Source: an uncultured Flavobacteriales bacterium (GTDB lineage: Bacteria > Bacteroidota > Bacteroidia > Flavobacteriales > Schleiferiaceae). Taken from it: 6,211 nucleotides of DNA. Both the position numbers and the translations under genes were made by a program. Each line of letters starts with the position of its first letter. Position 1 is the first letter of the stretch. Shown piece after piece: positions 1 to 5,442 of this stretch. The notes beneath the pieces were generated by a model. The model searched no databases. It saw only the letters and a list, made by a program, of their open reading frames with translations, and had not been told where the DNA came from. The stretch spans positions 1 through 6,211 of the forward strand of contig CAIJMB010000150.1 in the NCBI GenBank assembly GCA_903821715.1, written 5' to 3'.

Positions 1-282
1 AGTGCCCCTACTTGGTACCCGGTCAACGACCCCGCGGACTGCTTTGGCGACGGAGACTGCCTGACCTTCCCGATCTACGAGTACCAATTGGTCGAAAAAC
101 CGAGCGACGGCGTGGTCTTGGCCGAGTCTGCCGGCATCTTAAACGGAGCCGTAGCGTCCGTGCTCATGCCTAGCACCAACCACCAGCAGATGCGCAACTC
201 CTCGGTGACCAAATCGGTCCTCAACCGCGTGATGAACGGTCAGATTCCGGGAGGAGCCTTCTTTGCAACCCCCACCCGATGA
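1..282 (+). CDS. Probable alpha/beta-hydrolase (lipase/esterase-like), C-terminal fragment
   Basis: The frame is open from base 1 to the TGA at 280-282, so this is the last 93 residues of a gene that starts outside the window. The internal TTG, GTG and ATG codons are not needed as starts. The visible part fits the end of a lipase-type alpha/beta-hydrolase. A PSDGVV segment (residues 34-39 of the fragment) resembles the loop carrying the catalytic Asp (D36), and NHQQM (60-64) resembles the loop carrying the catalytic His (H61), about 25 residues later, as usual in this fold. The nucleophilic Ser elbow would lie upstream and cannot be seen. Two Cys (C14, C20) could form a disulfide if the enzyme is exported. 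The stop overlaps the start of the next gene (ATGA at 279-282), so the two are probably translated together. That the protein is a hydrolase is inferred from these two short motifs only; the substrate is unknown. Confidence 0.6.
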   Translation, partial: SAPTWYPVNDPADCFGDGDCLTFPIYEYQLVEKPSDGVVLAESAGILNGAVASVLMPSTNHQQMRNSSVTKSVLNRVMNGQIPGGAFFATPTR

Positions 283-1415
283 GTGGTGGAACCTCTGACG
301 GGCGGGCGCGCCTCAAACGCGCGTCCGCCGTGGCGTGGGGCCTCTTCGGCCTCACCGCTACAGCCTTGGCGGTCTGGAGCTGCCGGCCTGCTGAGTTCCC
401 CAAACCCTCGGCACCGGGAATCATTTGGTCGCGTTCTCTCGAGGGACCAAGCTTTGGTCCCTATGCGTTGGGCCAGGACACATCCGAAGGAGCTCTTTGG
501 AGCGACGGCGACAGCCTTCGCTGGCTGCGCGCAACCGACGGCCACCCTCTGCAGTCCTGGCCATGGCCCGTTGGCTTTCGCGACCTATCGTGGGGTCAAG
601 AAAACGTCGTTGCTCAGCCTGGCGCGGTCGTGCTCTTCGGGGCGCAAAGCCTTGCCCTCATTCAGCCGGGGCAGCCGCTGCACCTCATCCCGTACCCCTC
701 GGGCGGAGCGAGTTTTCGCTCCGGCCACCGCGACCCCGAGGGCGGAATCCTTTTGAGTTGGCGCCGCGATTCCGCAAGCCTTGGACCCGAGGCCAACCAA
801 ATCCTTCGGTGGTTTCAAGGCCAATGGACCGTCCTTGCCACAGCGCCCGGCCGCAAAGGCCTCTTTGATGCGCCCCGAAGCTGGAAGCGCGGCTGGCTCG
901 CCGTCCTTCGGCGCGGAACCCACTGCGAACTCTGGTGGGCCGACCATGGCCGACTCCACCACCAACGCCTCGTGGGCGGCGACGGAACCGGCCACCCGCC
1001 CGCCGTGGCGGGCGGCGTGGCCTACGTTGCGAGTCAAGACAGCGCCGTCGCGTTCGACCTCACCAATAGCCAACGGCTGTGGGCCCGACGGCTCCCAGGC
1101 GGCTTTGACTTTGGCGTCCACGGACTCAACCCGAGCACCCAAACTTGGGACCTTCTGAGCAGCCGCGGATGGTGGGTTCGCCTTAATCCCTCTACCGGAA
1201 CCGCAGGCGACCAAGGCCAAATTGAACCCCTTTGGCTGGACCGCTGGCAGGCCCCACCCTGGACATTTACCAAAAACAACACCCTGTATATGTGGGACTT
1301 TGGCAAACCTATACCTTCAGTTTTGCCCACCGAGGCAAGCGGGCTCACCAGCATAACCGTCCAAACCAGTGTACTCATTCATTTGGGGAACGCGGCCTCA
1401 GCCATTCAGCCATAA
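279..1415 (+). CDS. Trp-rich exported protein with PQQ/WD-like propeller repeats, function unknown
   Basis: This 378-residue protein belongs to no family I can name. The start at 279 is favoured by the ATGA overlap with the hydrolase stop. The N-terminus has basic residues (R9-R14), then a hydrophobic run (about 16-34) ending in VWSC with Cys35. That is either a poor lipobox of a lipoprotein or an N-terminal membrane anchor, so the rest should lie outside the cytoplasm. The body is beta-rich with propeller-like blades. The clearest is 246-272, with VAYVAS, an AFDL strand and LWARRLPGG, matching the PQQ-like blade pattern of 'value held, then residue-type label, then LW'. Residues 71-97 look like another. 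Tryptophan is strikingly common (23 of 378, about 6%). The gene ends at the edge of a hairpin that terminates the opposing operon. The propeller assignment is inference from pattern; a role in binding or display next to the hydrolase is possible but untested. Confidence 0.75.
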   Translation: MSGGTSDGRARLKRASAVAWGLFGLTATALAVWSCRPAEFPKPSAPGIIWSRSLEGPSFGPYALGQDTSEGALWSDGDSLRWLRATDGHPLQSWPWPVGFRDLSWGQENVVAQPGAVVLFGAQSLALIQPGQPLHLIPYPSGGASFRSGHRDPEGGILLSWRRDSASLGPEANQILRWFQGQWTVLATAPGRKGLFDAPRSWKRGWLAVLRRGTHCELWWADHGRLHHQRLVGGDGTGHPPAVAGGVAYVASQDSAVAFDLTNSQRLWARRLPGGFDFGVHGLNPSTQTWDLLSSRGWWVRLNPSTGTAGDQGQIEPLWLDRWQAPPWTFTKNNTLYMWDFGKPIPSVLPTEASGLTSITVQTSVLIHLGNAASAIQP

Positions 1416-1438
1416 AAAAAGGGGGGCATCCGCCCCCC
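1414..1438 (-). terminator. Intrinsic terminator of the padR-pspC operon
   Basis: The stem GGGGGGC (1421-1427) pairs perfectly with GCCCCCC (1432-1438) around a 4-base loop (ATCC). Read on the minus strand, the hairpin begins 21 bases after the stop of the PspC gene and is followed at once by seven T (complement of 1414-1420). This is the classic form of a rho-independent terminator. On the plus strand nothing T-rich follows, so for the upstream propeller gene the hairpin lacks a U-tract and would terminate less well. The T-tract runs into the TAA stop (1413-1415) of that convergent gene. Confidence 0.88.
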
Positions 1439-1459
1439 TCATGTGCAAAAAGCTCTGGT

Positions 1460-2998
1460 TTACTTGAACTCTGCCAAGCCCTGCTCGGTCATGAGCCAGG
1501 TCTTGCCGCCCATGTGTCCGTCCCAAATGTCTTCGGTATTGGCCACATCGTCGAGGTACGGAACCGTCGTTGCATCCAAAAAAACACTGTGCCCAACCGG
1601 TAGGTAGAGCACGAGCTCTACGGTTTGGCCGCGAAAGCGGTCAGGCTTTGGGTAGTGAAGCAGGTCGCCAATTAAAATGCGTCCGGTACTATCGCTGCGC
1701 ACCTCGTAGGTGACCGCTGCTGCGCGCTCGCGGGCCGAACGGCGCGATCCCCCTTGGGCTTCAGCAGTCCATTCCAAGCTCGGCGTGTCGCGAAACGTCG
1801 GACGCACATCCACATCGATTCCGTCAAAGTATACCTCTGAATCTGTGAGAATCCACGAGCTTTCGTCCGTGTCGTCGTCGCTGAAGTGAAGCTTGGTTCC
1901 GCCCTCGACCGGAGTCGTAGCCATCACCATGGTCCACTGCTTTACCCCTTGCGGAAGCGCCTCCACGTGCACGACGGTCGCCTCCTCGCGGAATTCCGAA
2001 CCAAAGCGCGCTCCCAGCACGCCCATCAGTGCGATTCCGACAATGGACAGCATCAGCGCAGTACCCATAATCGCGCGGTGCACCGGTCCCTTTTGGCGAA
2101 AGAGCAAGCGGAGCGCCAGCAGCACCAAGGCCACCAAAGGCCCAACGAGCACAAGGGCCGTCGCCGTCCAGAAGTACGCGAGGCCAAAACCTGCGGGCAA
2201 GAAGATGCCCAAGAGTTCCGACACGGATAGGTGTGCACCGTCAATGGTGATTCCGTTGCCAAAAACAGCAACGAGAATGGTTGATCCGAAGAAGAACGCG
2301 ATGACTAAAAACAGTCCGCCCAAAAAGCGACCAAAGCCTACCAAAATGCTGGTGATCACGTCGCCAATACCTTGCGCAGCCCGACGCACCTTGCGGTGGT
2401 TCTCCTTGTCTTTGAGGCGCGCCTCAACGTTCTTAAACTCCTCTTCGACCGTCTGGCGGATGTTGTCAAACGTCGCCGGCTTGCCCTTCATGGCCAAGCG
2501 CTCTGCAGGCGTAACCGCCTTGGGCGTCGCTGCCCAGAGGATGAAGTACAGTAGCACTCCGAAGCCCGTGAAAAGGCCGAAGAGCACAAACAGAATGCGC
2601 ACGATGACCACGTCCACATCAAAGTAGCTCGCAAAGCCCGAGCAGACGCCCCCGATCATTTGCTCTTCGGGGTCGCGGTACAGGCGACGGCGCGAACGTT
2701 CCTCAGCCATGGCAGGCTCAGGCTCTTCGGCAGACTCACCGGCAAAGTCCTTGGGCTGGCCCAAGGTGCTCATGGCCGCCTGTACGTCGTCGGTACTCAC
2801 CACCTGGCGGGTGCCCGCCATGCGCTGCATGAAGATTTCGGCGATGCGCGCCTCGATGTCGGCGAGCACCTCCTCGCGACCTTCGGTCGCAGCTAAGTGG
2901 CGGCGAAGCGCTTCGAGGTAGGCCGACAGTACGGCGTAGGCGTCCTCGTCCAAATGGAAGAGCATTCCGCCAAGGTTGATGTCAATAGTCTTTTTCAT
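1460..2998 (-). CDS. PspC-domain multi-spanning membrane protein (envelope stress type)
   Basis: The 512-residue protein starts at ATG 2998, not at an upstream in-frame ATG (3040): MKKTIDINLGG is the usual Bacteroidota N-terminus, and this start overlaps the padR stop by ATGA. Residues 1-90 form a soluble acidic/helical region (FHLDEDAY, then ADIEARIAEIF). Residues 103-159 are the PspC domain: RRRLYRDPEEQMIGGVCSG followed by the membrane segment 133-156 ending in LWAATP. Residues 180-210 are charged and probably helical. Further hydrophobic segments lie near 212-246, 262-297 (probably two) and 309-330. Residues 335-512 are a soluble beta-rich tail of the kind found behind PspC in Bacteroidota. 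PspC in proteobacteria senses or buffers inner-membrane stress with PspA/PspB; no pspA or pspB is seen here. Pairing with PadR suggests the membrane protein is the regulated output. The family call is firm; the exact role is inferred. Confidence 0.92.
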   Translation of the reverse strand: MKKTIDINLGGMLFHLDEDAYAVLSAYLEALRRHLAATEGREEVLADIEARIAEIFMQRMAGTRQVVSTDDVQAAMSTLGQPKDFAGESAEEPEPAMAEERSRRRLYRDPEEQMIGGVCSGFASYFDVDVVIVRILFVLFGLFTGFGVLLYFILWAATPKAVTPAERLAMKGKPATFDNIRQTVEEEFKNVEARLKDKENHRKVRRAAQGIGDVITSILVGFGRFLGGLFLVIAFFFGSTILVAVFGNGITIDGAHLSVSELLGIFLPAGFGLAYFWTATALVLVGPLVALVLLALRLLFRQKGPVHRAIMGTALMLSIVGIALMGVLGARFGSEFREEATVVHVEALPQGVKQWTMVMATTPVEGGTKLHFSDDDTDESSWILTDSEVYFDGIDVDVRPTFRDTPSLEWTAEAQGGSRRSARERAAAVTYEVRSDSTGRILIGDLLHYPKPDRFRGQTVELVLYLPVGHSVFLDATTVPYLDDVANTEDIWDGHMGGKTWLMTEQGLAEFK

Positions 2999-3321
2999 GA
3001 GTTCTTGAGGGAGTTTACAGCGTCGATAAAAGCGGTCCATTCCGAATTGAGCGCTTCAAGCAGAATTCGGCCCGTCTCGGTAAGTTGGTAGTACTTGCGG
3101 GGTGGGCCCGATTTGGACTCTTCCCAGCGGTACTCCAACCAGCCCGCGTTCTTCATTCGGGTGAGTAGCGGATACAGCGTACCCTCCACCACGAGCAAGT
3201 CGGCCTGCCTCAAGGCTTCTGAGATGTCCGAGGCATAGGCCTCTCCGCGTCCCAAAACCCGAAGCACGCAGAGCTCGAGGACCCCCTTGCGCATTTGCGC
3301 CCGTGCGTTTTCAGTATTCAT
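2995..3321 (-). CDS. PadR-family winged-helix transcriptional repressor
   Basis: This 108-residue protein is a small winged-helix DNA-binding regulator of the PadR family. It starts at ATG 3321 (MNTENARAQMRKGVLE), the normal N-terminus of Bacteroidota PadR proteins. An in-frame ATG at 3363 would add 14 residues read from the promoter region and is rejected. Residues 11-60 hold the helix-turn-helix, with the recognition part ending EGTLYPLLTRM (46-56). The wing follows, with GWLEYRWEES..GPPRKYY..T..G (60-84), the family signature. The short C-terminal helix (85-108) should serve in dimerisation. It is the first gene of a two-gene minus-strand operon with the PspC protein, joined by an ATGA overlap (2995-2998). 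PadR proteins commonly repress their own operon; that is likely here, but no clear operator such as ATGT-N8-ACAT was found upstream. Confidence 0.93.
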   Translation of the reverse strand: MNTENARAQMRKGVLELCVLRVLGRGEAYASDISEALRQADLLVVEGTLYPLLTRMKNAGWLEYRWEESKSGPPRKYYQLTETGRILLEALNSEWTAFIDAVNSLKNS

Positions 3322-3326
3322 TAATG

Positions 3327-3334
3327 CAAAGATA
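3327..3334 (-). promoter_or_regulatory. Bacteroidota-type -7 box (TATCTTTG) of padR
   Basis: Read on the minus strand, TATCTTTG matches the Bacteroidota -7 consensus TAnnTTTG at every fixed base. It ends only 5 bases before the padR ATG at 3321, in AT-rich DNA (3322-3345). Transcription would then begin at or next to the start codon, giving a leaderless or almost leaderless mRNA. No TTTG -33 box is visible about 19-21 bases further upstream, which lowers certainty. Confidence 0.5.
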
Positions 3335-3447
3335 TAAATAAAGCTTGGTACTTTGTTTCGCATAGTACTAAAAGTGTGCCAAAGGAAAGTTCAGAGTCCC
3401 GCGAACCTTGTATTCGCTCAGGTGTTAGGAAGCTAGAAACCTCGACT

Positions 3448-4881
3448 ATGCGCTCACTACTTTTGATCTTTTGCCTCACTCTTGCGGGTTGGGCCTCAGC
3501 CCAAACCAACGTACAAGGCGGCATTTACGCCAACACCACCTGGACGCTTGCGAACTCCCCATACACCATGACGGGCTCCATCGTCGTGTTTCCTGGGAGA
3601 ACCCTCACCATTGAACCCGGCGTCATCGTCAAAGTCCAAAACCCAGGACTCGGCAACCAATACTACCTTGAAGTGCGGGGTGCACTCGTTGCATTAGGTA
3701 CCAAATCGCAACCTATTGTCTTCGAAAGCGCGGTCCCAAACGACACCAACAAGTACGCATGGGCAGGCATCCTCGTTAAAGGCACACAGGGCGGAACCAT
3801 CGACCTCAATGCCATTCACTTCAAGAATGCCTACCACGCCCTTGACAACGACCAAGCCGACAGTACGCACCACGCCTGGAAGTACATGCGGTTCGAACAC
3901 AACTACTTCGGCCTTATGTATCCGAGTCCCATGGACGTCGATTCTTCGATCTTTTACAACAACGAATACGGACTCTTCATCAACGCCTACAGCCAAGTCG
4001 ACACGAACTTCATCACCCATTGCCGCTTTACCCAAAACAACGTGGGTTCCAACGGATACTATTCGGCGACCGAATTCTTAAACTGCGAATTCGACAGCAA
4101 CAACTACGGCCACTTTTCAGCTAACCCATTCATATTAAGTTATATAGGATTCAACAACTGCAACTTCATCGCCAACTATCGGGCAATGGAGTCGCCTGGC
4201 GGAGCCTGGATTCGCAACTGCAGCTTCACCGAAAACGGGCGCGGAATCAACCAAGCCAATTCATGCATCATTGAAAACTGCAGCTTTACCGGAAACGAAT
4301 GGGCAGCCGACGTATACAACGACACCTACTTTACCAACAACACCGTCGAGTCCAATCAAAACGGACTGACCGTAGCACGAACGACCGCTTGGGGAAATCT
4401 TGGAGGAGTTCCAGTTGTCGAGGACAATCAACTGTGCAACAATGTTTTGTACAATGTTCTCAACGGCAGCGACTTCAATCTTGAACTCGAAAAAAACTGC
4501 TTCTGCCTTTCAGACTCTGCCGCCATTGAAGCCAAGATTTACGACGGCTACGACGACATCACGCGCGGACTCCTCAATTTCGCCGTCTACGACACGAGCT
4601 GCACCACTCAGCTTTACCGAGTGCTGAAAGTGAACATACTTGGTGACACCAAGGATGCGCAACTCGCCCTGTCGGCCTACCCCAATCCCGTCGCCGACGT
4701 CCTCGTAATCGAGGGCCTGAATTCAGGTGACCGGGTGCAGGTTCGATCCGCCGTGGGCCAACTCATCACCGCATCGGTTGCTCAGGGCGAAGAATTGCGC
4801 ATCGTTGCCCAAACCTGGCCCGACGGCCTGTACCTGATTCAGGTCAACAACCAAACGGTGCTGAAGGTCCTTAAACAGTAG
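3448..4881 (+). CDS. Secreted right-handed beta-helix protein with T9SS type A sorting domain
   Basis: The 477-residue protein starts at ATG 3448, which gives a clean signal peptide (MRSLLLIFCLTLAGWASA, cleavage probably before Q19). The in-frame extension back to 3376 would bury that signal and is rejected. Residues about 20-110 hold a cap-like strand region (WTLANSPYTMTGSIVV, then TIEPGVIVKV), common in such proteins. About 120-335 is a parallel beta-helix: rungs of the form xC/I-x-F-x-x-N start near codons 3811, 3883, 3943, 4018, 4081, 4156, 4216, 4276, 4336 and 4423, 20-29 residues apart. Residues 405-477 are the T9SS sorting domain, with YPNP at 411-414, GDRVQV, and GLYLIQV near the end. 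The protein should cross the outer membrane by the type IX system and be released or surface-anchored. Beta-helix folds often bind or cut polysaccharides, but no catalytic residues were recognised, so the substrate is unknown. Confidence 0.9.
   Translation: MRSLLLIFCLTLAGWASAQTNVQGGIYANTTWTLANSPYTMTGSIVVFPGRTLTIEPGVIVKVQNPGLGNQYYLEVRGALVALGTKSQPIVFESAVPNDTNKYAWAGILVKGTQGGTIDLNAIHFKNAYHALDNDQADSTHHAWKYMRFEHNYFGLMYPSPMDVDSSIFYNNEYGLFINAYSQVDTNFITHCRFTQNNVGSNGYYSATEFLNCEFDSNNYGHFSANPFILSYIGFNNCNFIANYRAMESPGGAWIRNCSFTENGRGINQANSCIIENCSFTGNEWAADVYNDTYFTNNTVESNQNGLTVARTTAWGNLGGVPVVEDNQLCNNVLYNVLNGSDFNLELEKNCFCLSDSAAIEAKIYDGYDDITRGLLNFAVYDTSCTTQLYRVLKVNILGDTKDAQLALSAYPNPVADVLVIEGLNSGDRVQVRSAVGQLITASVAQGEELRIVAQTWPDGLYLIQVNNQTVLKVLKQ
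4156..4356 (+). repeat. 60-bp-period rung repeats in the beta-helix gene
   Basis: Four successive rungs start exactly 60 bases (20 codons) apart, at 4156, 4216, 4276 and 4336. The copies at 4216-4237 and 4276-4297 match at 20 of 22 bases (AACTGCAGCTT..ACCG.AAACG), the differences being at single positions. Earlier and later rungs are spaced 60-87 bases and have diverged. The pattern suggests the helix was lengthened by duplication of single rungs, the 4216/4276 pair being the most recent or most constrained. Confidence 0.7.
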
Positions 4882-4886
4882 CGGAG

Positions 4887-4894
4887 TATATTCG
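4887..4894 (+). promoter_or_regulatory. Possible -7 box (TATATTCG) of the 3-hydroxyanthranilate dioxygenase gene
   Basis: TATATTCG agrees with TAnnTTTG at all fixed bases but one (C for T). It lies in the 17-base gap after the beta-helix gene and ends 4 bases before the ATG at 4899, almost the same placement as the padR box. If used, the dioxygenase would have its own leaderless transcript. No -33 box was seen, and co-transcription with the upstream gene is an equally good explanation. Confidence 0.3.
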
Positions 4895-4898
4895 GGTC

Positions 4899-5417
4899 AT
4901 GGTATTCAACTTCCACCGCTGGCTCGAAGAGCACCGCCACGAACTCAAGCCCCCCGTCGGCAACAAAAACCTCACGCCCGAGTCTGAGGACTACATCGTC
5001 ATGGTCGTCGCCGGCCCCAACGCCCGCAAGGACTACCACTACAACGAAACCGAAGAAGTCTTCTACCAACTTGAGGGCCGCATCACCGTGCGCACCCAAG
5101 AGAACGGACGCCCCGTCGACCACGTCCTCGAAGCCGGCGACATGTTTGTCTGCCCCGCCAAAACTCCGCACTCACCCATGCGCGAAGCCGGCAGCATCGG
5201 CCTCGTCATCGAGCGCAAGCGCGCCGGCAAGGGCTTCACCGACGGCCTACTCTGGTTCTGCGAATCCTGCAACAACCCCCTGCACGCCGCCTACTTCGAG
5301 CTGCACAACATCGAAAAGGACTTCCTTCCCCACTTCAAAGAGTTTTACAGCAGCGAAACCAAGCGCACCTGCACCAGCTGCGGCCACGTCATGGAAACGG
5401 ATCCACGCTTCATTTAG
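4899..5417 (+). CDS. nbaC: 3-hydroxyanthranilate 3,4-dioxygenase
   Basis: This 172-residue cupin enzyme uses Fe(II) and O2 to cleave the ring of 3-hydroxyanthranilate, giving 2-amino-3-carboxymuconate semialdehyde, in the kynurenine route of tryptophan breakdown. It acts in the cytoplasm. The length and motifs match the bacterial enzymes. GPNARKDYHYNETEEVFYQ holds substrate Arg43 and metal ligands His47 and Glu53; TPHSPMR holds the third ligand His91 and Arg95; IER holds Glu105. The C-terminus has the second, rubredoxin-like iron site of the prokaryotic form: CESC (C121, C124) and CTSCGH (C158, C161). All expected residues are present, so it should be active. The role of each is taken from the known family. 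It lies 17 bases after the beta-helix gene and converges on ACMSD, the enzyme for the next step. Confidence 0.96.
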   Translation: MVFNFHRWLEEHRHELKPPVGNKNLTPESEDYIVMVVAGPNARKDYHYNETEEVFYQLEGRITVRTQENGRPVDHVLEAGDMFVCPAKTPHSPMREAGSIGLVIERKRAGKGFTDGLLWFCESCNNPLHAAYFELHNIEKDFLPHFKEFYSSETKRTCTSCGHVMETDPRFI

Positions 5418-5442
5418 CAACTAGTTACTAGTTACTAGCTGC
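5417..5442. repeat. 26-bp dyad built on 7-bp tandem repeat ACTAGTT at a convergent junction
   Basis: Bases 5420-5438 are 2.7 head-to-tail copies of ACTAGTT. The wider stretch 5417-5442 is an inverted repeat centred between 5429 and 5430 in which 11 of 13 base pairs match (mismatches 5420/5439 and 5426/5433). As RNA it could form GCAACTAGT against ACTAGCTGC with one A-C mismatch and an 8-base loop. It starts on the last base of the dioxygenase stop and contains the ACMSD stop (5437-5435). There is no T-tract on either side, so a terminator role is only possible, not shown. Confidence 0.65.

Noticed and set aside
585..1220. Long minus-strand open frame (211 codons) opposite the propeller gene
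   Set aside because: GC-rich shadow: low-complexity Ala/Gly/Arg protein without domains, whereas the plus frame has an export signal, blade pattern and coupled start.
1414..1426. A7-G6 homopolymer run as a phase-variation tract
   Set aside because: It lies after the stop codon and is fully explained by the terminator stem and T-tract.
1893..2627. Plus-strand open frame (244 codons) opposite pspC
   Set aside because: Composition is Lys/Pro/Thr/Ser-rich with no recognisable fold; the minus frame encodes clear PspC and membrane segments.
2999..3040. N-terminal extension of the PspC protein
   Set aside because: It would overlap padR by over 40 bases; the ATG at 2998 gives the family N-terminus and the ATGA overlap.
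3327..3355. CAAAG ... CTTTG inverted pair flanking the padR promoter
   Set aside because: Arms of 5 bases with 19 bases between are expected by chance, and one arm is part of the -7 box.
3363..3370. Palindrome TAGTACTA in the divergent region as a PadR operator
   Set aside because: Only 8 bases, no extension of symmetry, unlike the ATGT-N8-ACAT type known for some PadR proteins, and over 25 bases upstream of the padR -7 box.
3376..3447. N-terminal extension of the beta-helix protein
   Set aside because: It would put 24 polar residues before a good signal peptide.
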